A DNA stretch of 64,000 nucleotides from Clavibacter michiganensis subsp. insidiosus (GTDB lineage: Bacteria; Actinomycetota; Actinomycetes; Actinomycetales; Microbacteriaceae): assembly GCF_002240565.1 (NCBI RefSeq), contig NZ_MZMO01000001.1, positions 992,001 through 1,056,000 on the forward strand, given 5' to 3'. Made by a program: the position numbers and the translations under genes. Each line of letters opens with the position of its first letter. The stretch's first letter is position 1. Positions 36,477 to 45,220 of the stretch are shown piece after piece. The notes beneath the pieces are model-generated. The model was not told the DNA's origin. It did no database searches and saw nothing but the letters and a program-made list of their open reading frames with translations.

Positions 36477-36989
36477 TCAGAGGCGGACGACGCGGTACGT
36501 CTCGTCGACCGCGAACCCCGCGCGCGCGTAGAGGTTCAGCGCCCGGGCGCTGGAGTGCACGCGGACGTACCGGCAGCCCCGCGCCCGGGCGTCGTCGAGC
36601 AGCGCCGCCACGAGCCGCGCGCCCGTCCCCGATCCGCGCAGCGCCGGCAGGACGTAGACCGACTGGACGTCGCCGGAGACCCGGCTCAGGTCGTCCGGCG
36701 TCGGCGGGCGATCCGTGAGGGCGAGCCAGCCCATCCCCACGACCTCGCCGTCCGCCTCGGCGACGACGCACCGGTGCGTGCGGGCGTGGGCCGCGGCGAA
36801 GGCGGCGGTCGCGGCGAGGTAGCCGGCCTCGTCGGTCACGGGCGCCGTCCCGGACTCCTCGACGCTCCACCGCCAGCGCAGCTGCGCGACCTGCCGCATG
36901 TCCTCGGCGCGGGCGGGGCGGATCGTGACGGCGGGGTGCGCGGCAGGCGATGAGGTCCCGTCGTGCGGCGGGGTGGGCGACTCGCTCAT
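36477..36989 (-). CDS. GNAT-family N-acetyltransferase
   Basis: The 170-residue enzyme has IRPARAEDMRQVAQLRWRW at the start, a central acceptor region and the acetyl-CoA loop VYVLPALRGSGTGARLVAALL, followed by NLYARAGFAVDE. It resembles RimI/PhnO-type acetyltransferases; the substrate is unknown. ATG 36989 was chosen because residues before it are not conserved-looking. Confidence 0.83.
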   Translation of the reverse strand: MSESPTPPHDGTSSPAAHPAVTIRPARAEDMRQVAQLRWRWSVEESGTAPVTDEAGYLAATAAFAAAHARTHRCVVAEADGEVVGMGWLALTDRPPTPDDLSRVSGDVQSVYVLPALRGSGTGARLVAALLDDARARGCRYVRVHSSARALNLYARAGFAVDETYRVVRL

Positions 36990-37062
36990 GGCACGACGGT
37001 GGGCGGTGCCGTCCGTCGGGCGCGGAGCCCGTGCCGTGCTCGCGTCGTCGTCTCCACGAGCA

Positions 37063-37659
37063 TCACCCGGCCGTGATCGCCGCGACGACCTCCGCGACCG
37101 CCCGCTCCGCCTCGGCGCGCACGGCGTCCTGATCGCCGGACTCGGAGTCGTGCACGAACGCGGTCGCACCCCGGCGCGCGCCGCAGTAGTCGAGGATCCC
37201 GTGCCCGACCTGCGTCTCGAACGACGTGAGGTAGCCGTGCCGCGCGAACGACTCGCGGCTCGTGCCGGAGACGGGCACGAGGTGCACGGTGAGGCGCTGC
37301 AGCCGCTTCTCGATGCGGCCGTCGTCGTCGATGCCGAAGGCCCAGCCGGCGATGAACGTCCGGTCGATCCAGCCCTTCAGCAGCGCGGGCATCGACCACC
37401 ACCACACGGGGAAGGCGAGCACGACGTGATCCACGGCGTCGAGCCGCGCCTGCTCGGCGACGACGTCCGCGGGCGCGGACCCGTCGCCGGCGTACGCGCG
37501 CCGGTCGGCCATGCCGAACACCGGGTCGAAGCCCTCCTGGGCGAGGTGCGCGGTCGTGACCCCGGACCCGCCGGAGACGAGGGCGGACGCGAGCCGGCGG
37601 GCGACGTCGTGGGTGAGGGAGTCGGGATCGGGGTGGGCCGTGACGATGAGCGCGGTCAT
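37063..37659 (-). CDS. NAD(P)H-dependent quinone reductase (flavodoxin-like fold)
   Basis: The 198-residue protein shows MTALIVTAHPDPDSLTHDVA, FPVWWWSMPALLKGWIDRTF and a C-terminal CGARRG region, typical of the MdaB/NQO1-like flavin reductases that reduce quinones by two electrons. The start ATG 37659 is 34 bases from the stranded flavoprotein tail. Without island 2 it would follow the flavoprotein gene closely on the same strand, probably as an operon partner. Confidence 0.85.
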   Translation of the reverse strand: MTALIVTAHPDPDSLTHDVARRLASALVSGGSGVTTAHLAQEGFDPVFGMADRRAYAGDGSAPADVVAEQARLDAVDHVVLAFPVWWWSMPALLKGWIDRTFIAGWAFGIDDDGRIEKRLQRLTVHLVPVSGTSRESFARHGYLTSFETQVGHGILDYCGARRGATAFVHDSESGDQDAVRAEAERAVAEVVAAITAG

Positions 37660-37693
37660 GCGTCCATCCGACCACGCCCGCCCGGACGTGGGG

Positions 37694-37781
37694 TCAATCG
37701 AGCTCGCCCGCGCGCTCGTCCTCCTGCAGCAGGCGCCGGGCGGCGATCCCGATGATCGCGCTGTACGTGGGGTACGCGAAC
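37694..37781 (-). repeat. Left 88-bp direct repeat of island 2 (stranded flavoprotein tail)
   Basis: This copy starts with the stop codon and covers 28 codons of the flavoprotein C-terminus (minus strand), with no gene body attached. It matches 39708-39795 with one mismatch, giving Glu here and Asp there two residues before the end. Confidence 0.92.
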
Positions 37782-37917
37782 GGCTACCTGCTGGGTGGCG
37801 AGCGGAGAGGTGCACGAAGAAGGACCACGAGTGTCTGGCCAGCCCAGGGGGGTGAGTTGAAGCGCCCCGAAGGCGGGGTAGGCGTGAAGTCCGGCGAACG
37901 ATCTACTTGGAGCTCTC

Positions 37918-38322
37918 ATGGTGCTGCCATTCCCCCCTGATTGCCCTCCCGACGACGCCGTCTCCATGGAAGGGACGTTCTATCGCCTCGCGGTTCGCGG
38001 CCTCGCCGTCGATGACTCAACGACGCCTGCTTGCTGGCTGCGGCCGTACGAGACTAGGAAGGGAGACCTTTACGGTAAGGAACACGAGTGTGCTGCACAC
38101 GGGCTCTCGCTCTTCGGATCCAAGGACGACCTTGACGAGGCCAGGGACATCAACCCTCGCATCGCGGCGAAGCCGGTAGCTGCCGTTACCATCACAACGG
38201 CGGACGGGGTACTGAAGCACACGCCCACTGACGCGTCAGCAAGCCATCATGACTGGTGGACTGAGCCCTACGACCTCATCCCCGAGGCCATCATCATCGA
38301 AGCCCCGAGAGAGGTTGCCTAG
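37918..38322 (+). CDS. Orphan protein, first gene of the island 2 operon
   Basis: The 134-residue soluble protein is unrecognised. ATG 37918 has GGAG 6 nt upstream. Middle and end contain HECAAHGLSLF, a basic-acidic stretch SKDDLDEARD, VAAVTITTADGVLKHTP and HHDWWTEPYDL, with conserved-looking His, Cys and Trp residues that could form an active or metal site. It has no signal peptide or membrane helix. Its TAG shares a base with the next GTG (TAGTG), so the two proteins are made together and may act together. Confidence 0.75.
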   Translation: MVLPFPPDCPPDDAVSMEGTFYRLAVRGLAVDDSTTPACWLRPYETRKGDLYGKEHECAAHGLSLFGSKDDLDEARDINPRIAAKPVAAVTITTADGVLKHTPTDASASHHDWWTEPYDLIPEAIIIEAPREVA

Positions 38323-39575
38323 TGGACTACGAATCCCTGCCGCTTCTCGGTGCTCCGTTTGAATACGTTGAGACATACGTCTACTTCGACGGGCCTCAAA
38401 CCTTTGCCTTGCGATCACGGGCCATGCCCGATCTTTACTATGTAGTAAATACTGTAGAGGAATCGGATGACGAGACGGCCGTGACCGCGTTAGCGGTTGC
38501 CGTTAACGAGGACCGCTTCCGAGCTGTACGTTCGGGTGTGATTCAGTTTCGCGATACTTTTGCGGGGGCCGCCCCCTTTTCGCTCTTTAGTATCGTTTGG
38601 ACCTTTGGAGACGAGGGTCCGCCTGAGGTGAGGATTGCTCCTCAGCGACCCTCGGAGATTGCCGAAGCATGGTTACCGGCGGTAGGTGCGCGGTTGAAAA
38701 TGCCGACCGCCACAGTTCGGCCCTTCTTGTCCAGTGAGTTGGTGAGCCTTTCGGAAGCTCAGGGACGAACTATCTTCGCGCTGGAAGTGGAGACTCCCGA
38801 CTCCTTGATCACAGGCTTTCCCGGCCGCTACGCCGGCGAGTTGCAGACCGCGGTTGACGGGGAGGTCGCCGCCCTCACTAAAGAGATCGTCACCCAGAGC
38901 AAGTCTCCTCATCGGCACGAAATTCGCTCCTCCGTTCTTGATTTGCGAGCTGCGTCCTTCGTAGTCGTTATGGGCATCGATTCCGTTGGTACCTTGGCTG
39001 AGGCCACCGACGTCACTGAGCTTATTTTTGAGCGTCTTAGCGAACTTATAGCGGCCGTGGGTGACGGTGACTCTGCGTTCCTAAGCTTGGTCAAGGAGCA
39101 CACGCCGACGGTAAGAAACCGCTTCTTAGACATGCTGACAGCGGCGTCTGGGGCCGGCAGTGGGCTGGCTCTTACTAGCGTCGTGGCTCATTCAGGACGT
39201 GTCGTCCGTGCGAGTGCACCTCCGGATCGTGTCCAGTCGGCAGTTGACGCGTTCGAGATGGTTGAGCCAACGGTGGAGTACGTCGACCTAGAGCGTGGCA
39301 TCCTGACCGGCCTGGTTTTAAGGAGGCAGCGGTTTGAGATCGTAGATGCCGCGAACCCCATGGTCACATATAAGGGCGAGATGACGGCAGCTGCTACAAC
39401 GCAGGCCAACGGATTGCGAGTGGGCGACGATAGCTTCGTTGCAGCCCGCATTCGCGTAGAGACTCCGTTCACAAGTGGCGATGAGACCACGGGAGCGAAA
39501 TTCATCCTTGAAGAGATCCGTATCTTCATCGCTGCGGAACGCGGCCGTCCGTCAGATCCGCCGTCGCTTCTCTGA
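38322..39575 (+). CDS. Orphan protein, second gene of the island 2 operon
   Basis: The 417-residue soluble protein is unrecognised. It begins MDYESLPLLGAPFEYVETYVYFDGP; the first about 110 residues look beta-rich (LFSIVWTF, VRIAPQRP), the middle is mixed alpha/beta (ALTKEIVTQ, ITELIFERL-like helices near 230-260) and the end is again strand-rich (KFILEEIRIFIAAERG). No nuclease, ATPase or kinase motif was seen. GTG 38322 has AGAGAGG upstream. AT-rich codon use shows it is foreign. A role in conflict or defence is possible because such pairs often travel in small islands, but nothing here proves it. Confidence 0.75.
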   Translation: MDYESLPLLGAPFEYVETYVYFDGPQTFALRSRAMPDLYYVVNTVEESDDETAVTALAVAVNEDRFRAVRSGVIQFRDTFAGAAPFSLFSIVWTFGDEGPPEVRIAPQRPSEIAEAWLPAVGARLKMPTATVRPFLSSELVSLSEAQGRTIFALEVETPDSLITGFPGRYAGELQTAVDGEVAALTKEIVTQSKSPHRHEIRSSVLDLRAASFVVVMGIDSVGTLAEATDVTELIFERLSELIAAVGDGDSAFLSLVKEHTPTVRNRFLDMLTAASGAGSGLALTSVVAHSGRVVRASAPPDRVQSAVDAFEMVEPTVEYVDLERGILTGLVLRRQRFEIVDAANPMVTYKGEMTAAATTQANGLRVGDDSFVAARIRVETPFTSGDETTGAKFILEEIRIFIAAERGRPSDPPSLL

Positions 39576-39707
39576 TAGCTCAGTGCAACGTTTCCCGCGC
39601 CTCAAGCCTGTTTCGGAGATCCAGCTTGCGTCATGATCGCAGTCAAGCGTCCACTCGGCGACGCGCAGCTGGGTAGTAGCGGTAGCGGTCCGTGCACGCA
39701 GTCCGCC

Positions 39708-39795
39708 TCAATCGAGGTCGCCCGCGCGCTCGTCCTCCTGCAGCAGGCGCCGGGCGGCGATCCCGATGATCGCGCTGTACGTGGGGTACGCGAAC
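39708..39795 (-). repeat. Right 88-bp direct repeat of island 2 (functional flavoprotein tail)
   Basis: This copy forms the real end of the flavoprotein gene, from TATPTYSAII-like residues to the stop codon at 39708. One mismatch separates it from the left copy. Confidence 0.92.
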
Positions 39796-41147
39796 CGCAC
39801 GTGCGCGAGGGTCGCGACGTCGACGCCCGCGGCCATCGCGGTGGTGACCGACTGGATCACCTCGACCGCGTTCTCGCCCACGGCGTGCGCGCCGAGGATG
39901 AGCTCGCGGCGGCGGTCGGCGATGAGCAGGAGGAAGCCGGCCTCGCGGTCGTCGATCACGGCGCGGTCGACCTCCTCGAACGGCACCCGCGCGACCACGC
40001 ACGCGCCGTCGCGCTCGCGTGCCTCCGCCTGGGTGAGGCCGACGCCCGCGTAGTCCGGGTCGGTGAAGCCGCCGGCGGGGAGCAGCTGCAGCGGGATCCG
40101 CCGGTTGACGCCCAGCACCGCGTTCTCCGCCGCGGCCTCGCCCTCGGACTGCGCGGCCTGCACGAGCATGTCCTTGCCCGTGGCGTCGCCCACGGCGAGG
40201 ATGTGCGGCACGCGCGTGCGGAGGTACCGGTCGACCGGGATCGCCGAGCGCTCCACCTCGACACCGGCGTGCTCGAGCCCCAGGTCGTCGACGTCGGCGG
40301 GCCAGCCGGTGGCCATGATCACGGCGTCGAAGCTGGAGGACTGCGGGCGGTCGCCCGCGCGCCAGAGCAGGGTGATGGATCCGTCGCCCGTCTTGGTGAG
40401 GCCCGTCACGGTGTCGATGCCCGTGCGAACCCGCACGCCCTGCGCGGTGAACGCGTCCTCGACGGCCTCGGAGATCGCCTCGTCGGACGCGGTGAGCACG
40501 CGCGGCGCGACGTCGAGCAGCGTGACCTCGGAGCCGAACGACCGGAAGACCGTCACGAGCTGCGCGCCCGTGTTGCCGGCGCCGATCACGGCGAGGCGGC
40601 GGGGGATCCCCGGCAGCGCGAGCACGTCCTCGGGCACGGTCGCGAGCTCGGCGCCGGGCACGGGCAGGCGGCGCGAGTGGCCGCCGACGCACACGATGAT
40701 CGAGCCCGCGGTGATCCGCCTGCCGCTGTCGAGCTGGAGCGTGCGGTCGTCGACGAAGCGCGCGCGGCCCTCGTGGATCAGCGTCACGCCCGCCGCCTCG
40801 AACCGGGCGGCCTCGTCCTTGAGCGAGCGCACGCGGTCGACCTGCGCGTGCACGCGCACCACGATCGACGGCCAGTGCGGCACAGGCGTGCCCACGCCGA
40901 TCCCGTTCTCGCCCGCCGAGCGCACCTCGCGCACGAGCCGCGCGGTCTTCGCGAGCACGCGCGTGGGCACACACCCGGTGTTGACGCACGTGCCGCCGAC
41001 GCGTCCGGCCTCGAGCACCACGACGGACGCGCCCAGCTCGGCGGCGCGGAGGGCGGCAGCGGTGCCCGCGGGCCCGGCGCCGATGACGGCGACGTCGTAG
41101 TGCGCCGGGGCGTCGGCGGGATCGGCGTGGTCGGTGCTCTCGGGCAT
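39708..41147 (-). CDS. FAD/NAD(P) pyridine nucleotide-disulfide oxidoreductase (mercuric-reductase-like)
   Basis: The 479-residue flavoenzyme has an FAD motif (YDVAVIGAGPAGTAAA), the redox pair in GGTCVNTGCVPTR, an NAD(P) motif (LAVIGAGNTGAQLV), the second FAD motif ILAVGDATG and a dimerisation domain. The C-terminal HPxxxE of dihydrolipoamide dehydrogenases is absent; AYPTYSAIIG stands in its place, as in MerA-like and related reductases. No C-terminal CC pair is present, so mercury reduction is doubtful. GGAGGAC precedes ATG 41147; TAGCCT at 41205-41210 may be its -10. Its 3' end was remodelled by island 2. Confidence 0.88.
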   Translation of the reverse strand: MPESTDHADPADAPAHYDVAVIGAGPAGTAAALRAAELGASVVVLEAGRVGGTCVNTGCVPTRVLAKTARLVREVRSAGENGIGVGTPVPHWPSIVVRVHAQVDRVRSLKDEAARFEAAGVTLIHEGRARFVDDRTLQLDSGRRITAGSIIVCVGGHSRRLPVPGAELATVPEDVLALPGIPRRLAVIGAGNTGAQLVTVFRSFGSEVTLLDVAPRVLTASDEAISEAVEDAFTAQGVRVRTGIDTVTGLTKTGDGSITLLWRAGDRPQSSSFDAVIMATGWPADVDDLGLEHAGVEVERSAIPVDRYLRTRVPHILAVGDATGKDMLVQAAQSEGEAAAENAVLGVNRRIPLQLLPAGGFTDPDYAGVGLTQAEARERDGACVVARVPFEEVDRAVIDDREAGFLLLIADRRRELILGAHAVGENAVEVIQSVTTAMAAGVDVATLAHVRFAYPTYSAIIGIAARRLLQEDERAGDLD

Positions 41148-41337
41148 GGCGTCCTCCGGGTCGGCGCTGCGGTGCGGGCGGCGCCTCGGGAGCGCCTGCT
41201 GGTGAGGCTACCGAGCGGGCGCCGCGAGCACCGCGCTCCGGAGGCGCCCGTCACCCGCGTCCCCTCCTCCCCAGCCCGTCGCCGTGGGTCCGGGCCGGTG
41301 CCGTCGGCCGCCCTCGCCCCCGCGCCACCCGCCCCGA

Positions 41338-41343
41338 TACAGT
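41338..41343 (+). promoter_or_regulatory. -10 element TACAGT of prpC
   Basis: TACAGT lies about 70 nt before ATG 41412, giving a leader of about 60 nt. The 264-base gap between the flavoprotein start and prpC contains only promoters as far as I can see. Confidence 0.4.
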
Positions 41344-41411
41344 GACGAACGCACCCCGAGGCGACCCGATCCGCCCGACCACGCGGGTGCGGCATGACGC
41401 GAAGGAGCACC

Positions 41412-42545
41412 ATGACCGACATCCGCAAGGGCCTCGCCGGGGTCGTCGTCGACACGACCCGCATCAGCAAGGTCGAGCCGGCCACCAACTCCCTCCTCTA
41501 CCGCGGGTACCCCGTGCAGGAGCTCGCCGCGCACTGCTCCTTCGAGCAGGTCGCGTACCTCCTCTGGCACGGCGAGCTGCCCACCGACGAGGAGCTCGCG
41601 CACTTCGAGAACCAGGAGCGCGCCGAGCGGCGGCCGGCCGACGCGGTGCTCCGGATCGTCGACGCCCTGCCCGTCGACGCCCACCCGATGGACGTCCTGC
41701 GCACCGCCGTCAGCGCGATCGGCGCCGCGGATCCCGCACCCGACGACCACTCCGCCGACGCCGACCTCGAGCGCTCCGTGCGGCTGCTCGCGCAGATCCC
41801 CGTGCTCATCGCCTACGACCAGCGCCGCCGCCAGGGCCTCGACCCCGTCGAGCCGCGCGACGACCTCGGCCTCGCCGAGAACCTCCTCCTCATGGTCCAC
41901 GGCGAGCGCCCCACCGAGGCCGACGCGAAGGCCATGGAGGTGTCGCTGATCCTCTACGCCGAGCACTCCTTCAACGCCTCCACGTTCACGGCCCGCGTCA
42001 TCACCTCGACCCTCGCCGACCTGCACTCGGCGGTCACGGGCGCGATCGGCGCGCTCAAGGGCCCGCTGCACGGCGGCGCCAACGAGGCCGTGCTCGAGAC
42101 GCTCGACGAGATCGGCGACGCGGCGCGCGTGGAGGTGTGGCTCGACGCGGCGCTCGCCGCGAAGCGCAAGGTCATGGGCTTCGGACACCGCGTCTACCGC
42201 GCGGGCGACTCGCGCGTGCCCACCATGAAGCAGGCGCTCGACGACCTCGTCGCCGTGCGCGTGGCCGGCGGCGGCGGGGCGGGGGAGTCCGCCCGTCGCA
42301 CGATGGAGCTGTACGACGCGCTCGAGCGCGGCATGGCCGAGCGCACCGGGATCCTGCCGAACCTCGACTACCCGTCCGGTCCCGCCTACGCGCTCCTCGG
42401 CTTCGAGACCCGCGCCTTCACGCCGCTCTTCGTCGCCGCGCGCGTGGTCGGCTGGACCGCGCACATCGTCGAGCAGCGGGCGGCGAACTCGCTGATCCGG
42501 CCGCTCTCGGAGTACGACGGACCGGCGGAGCGCCACCTGTCCTGA
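41412..42545 (+). CDS. prpC: 2-Methylcitrate synthase / citrate synthase
   Basis: PrpC condenses propionyl-CoA with oxaloacetate. The 377-residue product begins DIRKGLAGVVVDTTRIS, typical of methylcitrate synthases, and shows the catalytic His/Asp regions LHGGANEAV, KVMGFGHRVYR and LDYPSGPAY. ATG 41412 has AAGGAG 7 nt upstream. It lies 11 kb from prpDB, separated by RNA-repair genes and both islands, but completes the methylcitrate cycle in this window. Some members also make citrate. Confidence 0.92.
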   Translation: MTDIRKGLAGVVVDTTRISKVEPATNSLLYRGYPVQELAAHCSFEQVAYLLWHGELPTDEELAHFENQERAERRPADAVLRIVDALPVDAHPMDVLRTAVSAIGAADPAPDDHSADADLERSVRLLAQIPVLIAYDQRRRQGLDPVEPRDDLGLAENLLLMVHGERPTEADAKAMEVSLILYAEHSFNASTFTARVITSTLADLHSAVTGAIGALKGPLHGGANEAVLETLDEIGDAARVEVWLDAALAAKRKVMGFGHRVYRAGDSRVPTMKQALDDLVAVRVAGGGGAGESARRTMELYDALERGMAERTGILPNLDYPSGPAYALLGFETRAFTPLFVAARVVGWTAHIVEQRAANSLIRPLSEYDGPAERHLS

Positions 42546-42606
42546 CCGCCGCCGGAGCCGGCCCGCGGGCCCCCGTCACACGGCCGGGAGCGCTCCCGCC
42601 GATCGT

Positions 42607-42612
42607 TAGGAT
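42607..42612 (+). promoter_or_regulatory. -10 element TAGGAT of metG
   Basis: TAGGAT ends 7 nt before ATG 42620. Its last bases form part of an upstream in-frame ATG (42611), which would not be transcribed if initiation is at 42620. Confidence 0.45.
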
Positions 42613-42619
42613 GGAGCCC

Positions 42620-44197
42620 ATGTCCCGCGGCGAGCCCTTCTACATCACCACGCCGATCTTCTACGTGAACGACGTCCCGCACATCGGGCACGCGTACACC
42701 GAGGTCGCCGCCGACGTGCTCGCCCGCTGGCACCGCCAGCGCGGTGACGACACCTGGTTCCTCACGGGCACCGACGAGCATGGGCAGAAGATCCTCCGCA
42801 CGGCCACCGCGCACGACACCACCCCGCAGGCCTGGGCCGACCGCCTCGTCACCGAGAGCTGGCAGCCGCTGCTCGAGGCCGTGGACATCTCCAACGACGA
42901 CTTCATCCGCACCACGGACGCCCGCCACGAGGAGTCCGTGAAGATCTTCCTGCAGCGCCTCCACGACGCCGGGTTCATCTACACGGGCGAGTACAAGGGC
43001 TACTACTGCGTCGGCTGCGAGGAGTACAAGCAGCCCTCCGACCTCCTCGAGGGCACGGGTCCGTTCGAGGGCCAGCTCGTCTGCGCCATTCACTCGAAGC
43101 CCGTCGAGCTGCTGGAGGAGAAGAACTACTTCTTCCGCATGAGCGACTTCGGCGAGCGGCTCCTCGCGTTCTACGAGGAGCGTCCCGACTTCATCCAGCC
43201 CGAGAGCGCCCGCAACGAGATCCTGTCGTTCGTGCGTCGCGGCCTCGAGGACCTGTCGATCTCCCGCTCCAGCTTCGACTGGGGCATCCCCATCCCGTGG
43301 GACGAGAGCCACGTCGTCTACGTGTGGTTCGAGGCGCTCATGAACTACGTCACGGCCATCGGCTACGGCGTCGACGACGAGCAGTTCGCCCGCCGCTGGC
43401 CCGCCACGCACCTCGTGGGCAAGGACATCCTCCGCTTCCACGCCGTCATCTGGCCCGCCATGCTCATGGCGCTCGGCGAGGAGCCGCCCCGCCGCGTCTT
43501 CGGCCACGGCTGGCTGCTCGTCGGCGGTGAGAAGATGTCGAAGTCGAAGCTCACGGGCATCGTGCCGCAGACCATCACCGACACCTTCGGCATCGACGCG
43601 TTCCGCTACTACTTCATGCGCGCCTTCGCCTTCGGGCAGGACGGCTCCTTCAGCTGGGAGGACCTCAGCGCCCGGTACCAGGCGGAGCTCGCCAACGGCT
43701 TCGGCAACCTCTCCTCCCGCGTGATCGCCATGGTCGGCCGCTACTTCGACGGCCGGATCCCCGAGGCGCACGAGCTCACCGAGGCCGACGAGCGCGTGTT
43801 GTCCGTCGCGCGCGCCGCCGCGTCCACCGCGGACGACGCCATCGAGCGGCTCGCGATCCACGAGTCGCTGGCCGCCGTGTGGACCCTCGTCGACGAGCTC
43901 AACGGCTACATCACGAGCCAGGAGCCCTGGGCCCTCGCCAAGCAGGACGAGGACCGCGCGCGCCTCGAGACCGTGATGCACACCGCGGTCCGCGGCCTCG
44001 GCACGCTCGCCGTGCTGCTCGCGCCCGTGCTGCCCGGCGCCACCGAGAAGCTCTGGACCGCGCTCGGCGGCACCGGCACGGTCGGCCGGCAGCGCATCGA
44101 CCTCGCCGACGAGTGGACCGGATCCGGCACCGTCACCCCGCTCGAGGCGCCGCTGTTCCCGCGCATCGAGCAGGAGCCGGCGACGCCCGCCACCTGA
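42620..44197 (+). CDS. metG: Methionyl-tRNA synthetase
   Basis: The 525-residue class I synthetase shows the HIGH motif as HIGH in DVPHIGHAYTE and KMSKS in GEKMSKSKLTG. The zinc/connective region contains CVGCEEY. There is no C-terminal tRNA-binding EMAP domain, as in other short actinobacterial MetRS. ATG 42620 was chosen over ATG 42611 because of the -10 spacing and GGAG. A tandem duplication of 14 bp covers the stop codon. Confidence 0.95.
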   Translation: MSRGEPFYITTPIFYVNDVPHIGHAYTEVAADVLARWHRQRGDDTWFLTGTDEHGQKILRTATAHDTTPQAWADRLVTESWQPLLEAVDISNDDFIRTTDARHEESVKIFLQRLHDAGFIYTGEYKGYYCVGCEEYKQPSDLLEGTGPFEGQLVCAIHSKPVELLEEKNYFFRMSDFGERLLAFYEERPDFIQPESARNEILSFVRRGLEDLSISRSSFDWGIPIPWDESHVVYVWFEALMNYVTAIGYGVDDEQFARRWPATHLVGKDILRFHAVIWPAMLMALGEEPPRRVFGHGWLLVGGEKMSKSKLTGIVPQTITDTFGIDAFRYYFMRAFAFGQDGSFSWEDLSARYQAELANGFGNLSSRVIAMVGRYFDGRIPEAHELTEADERVLSVARAAASTADDAIERLAIHESLAAVWTLVDELNGYITSQEPWALAKQDEDRARLETVMHTAVRGLGTLAVLLAPVLPGATEKLWTALGGTGTVGRQRIDLADEWTGSGTVTPLEAPLFPRIEQEPATPAT

Positions 44198-44211
44198 CGC
44201 CCGCCACCTGA
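44184..44211 (+). repeat. 14-bp tandem duplication across the metG stop
   Basis: CGCCCGCCACCTGA occurs twice in direct succession. The first copy contains the metG stop (44195-44197); the second lies just after it. It looks like a recent slippage event without effect on the protein. Confidence 0.85.
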
Positions 44212-44237
44212 CCCGGCGGGTGCCGCGCCCCGCCGGG
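44212..44237 (+). terminator. GC-rich hairpin after metG
   Basis: CCCGGCGGG and CCCGCCGGG are perfect 9-bp arms around an 8-nt loop, 14 bases after the metG stop. No T tract follows. It would separate metG from tatD, which has its own -10. Confidence 0.6.
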
Positions 44238-44256
44238 CTCCGCGCCCGCCCGTCGG

Positions 44257-44262
44257 TAGAGT
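44257..44262 (+). promoter_or_regulatory. -10 element TAGAGT of tatD
   Basis: TAGAGT ends 7 nt before ATG 44270. The hairpin upstream and this element imply a separate, probably leaderless tatD-rsmA transcript. Confidence 0.45.
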
Positions 44263-44269
44263 GAGCGGG

Positions 44270-45220
44270 ATGTCCGAATCCAGCTACGTGCGCCAGCGCG
44301 ACACCTCCGCGGCCCACGGCCAGACGCGCGACCTCACGTACCCGCCGCTGCCCGAGGCGCTCACGGTCCCCGTCTACGACAACCACACGCACCTCGAGAT
44401 CGCGGACGGCGAGTCGCCCATCGACTTCACCGAGCACCTCGACCGGGCGAGCTCGGTCGGCGTCCGCGGCGTGATCCAGGTCGGCGGCGACCTCGAGACA
44501 TCGCGCTGGTCGGCGGAGACCGCGGCGCACGAGCCGCGCATGCTCGCGGCCGTCGCGATCCACCCGAACGAGGCCCCGGCCTACGAGGAGGCGGGCACGC
44601 TCGACGACGCCCTGGCCGAGATCCACGAGCTGGCCGGGCGCCCGCGCGTGCGCGCCGTCGGCGAGACCGGCCTCGACTTCTTCCGCACCGGCGAGGAGGG
44701 CCGCGCGGCCCAGCAGCGCTCGTTCGAGGAGCACATCCGCATCGCCAAGGAGCGCGGCATCGCCCTCCAGATCCACGACCGCGACGCGCACGACGAGGTC
44801 GTCGCCACGCTGCTACGGGTCGGCGCCCCCGAGCGCACCGTCTTCCACTGCTTCTCCGGCGACGAGGACCTCGCCCGGATCTGCGCCGAGAACGGCTGGT
44901 ACATGTCGTTCTCCGGCACGGTCACCTTCAAGAACGCGGGGGACCTGCGCGAGGCGCTCGCCTTCGCGCCGCGCTCGCTCCTGCTGGTGGAGACGGACGC
45001 GCCGTTCCTCACGCCCGTGCCGTTCCGCGGCCGGCCGAACGCGCCGTACCTCATCCCGCACACGCTCCGCGCGATGGCCGCGCACCTCGGCACCGACGTG
45101 TCGATGCTCGCCGCGCAGATCTCCTCCAACACCGAGCTTGTCTACGGGCGCTGGGACGACGAGCCCGTCACGTCGCCCGCGAAGGACCCCGCCGAGATCG
45201 ACCCGGCGGGCCGCGCGTGA
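44270..45220 (+). CDS. tatD: TatD-family metal-dependent hydrolase/DNase
   Basis: The 316-residue TIM-barrel hydrolase has the metal ligands in DNHTHLEI (HxH), GETGLDFF (Glu), [10 protein letters not shown] (His), HCFSGDEDL (His) and ETDAPFLTP (Asp). TatD proteins are 3'-5' exonucleases acting on damaged DNA. ATG 44270 fits the -10; GTG 44261 is in frame but inside the promoter. It overlaps rsmA by 4 nt. Confidence 0.9.
   Translation: MSESSYVRQRDTSAAHGQTRDLTYPPLPEALTVPVYDNHTHLEIADGESPIDFTEHLDRASSVGVRGVIQVGGDLETSRWSAETAAHEPRMLAAVAIHPNEAPAYEEAGTLDDALAEIHELAGRPRVRAVGETGLDFFRTGEEGRAAQQRSFEEHIRIAKERGIALQIHDRDAHDEVVATLLRVGAPERTVFHCFSGDEDLARICAENGWYMSFSGTVTFKNAGDLREALAFAPRSLLLVETDAPFLTPVPFRGRPNAPYLIPHTLRAMAAHLGTDVSMLAAQISSNTELVYGRWDDEPVTSPAKDPAEIDPAGRA

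Larger units (their letters stand above)
37782..39707. mobile_element. Island 2: two-gene insertion at the 3' end of the flavoprotein gene
   Basis: The interval is bounded by the 88-bp repeat. Deleting 37694-39707 restores one flavoprotein tail 34 bases from the quinone reductase. The cargo is visibly richer in A and T than the flanks, with codons such as TTT, TTA, ATA and AAA that neighbours avoid, and GGATCC occurs only once. It holds a two-gene operon on the plus strand and no recombinase. Bases 37782-37917 and 39576-39707 carry no gene. Confidence 0.8.

Noticed and set aside
37866..37879. Small hairpin CCCCG-AAGG-CGGGG at the left end of island 2
   Set aside because: Five-bp arms are too short in this GC content to claim a terminator or recombination site.
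39676..39691. GGTAGTAGCGGTAGCGG near the right end of island 2 as an iteron or att core
   Set aside because: Only imperfect short repetition, not found at the left end or in island 1.
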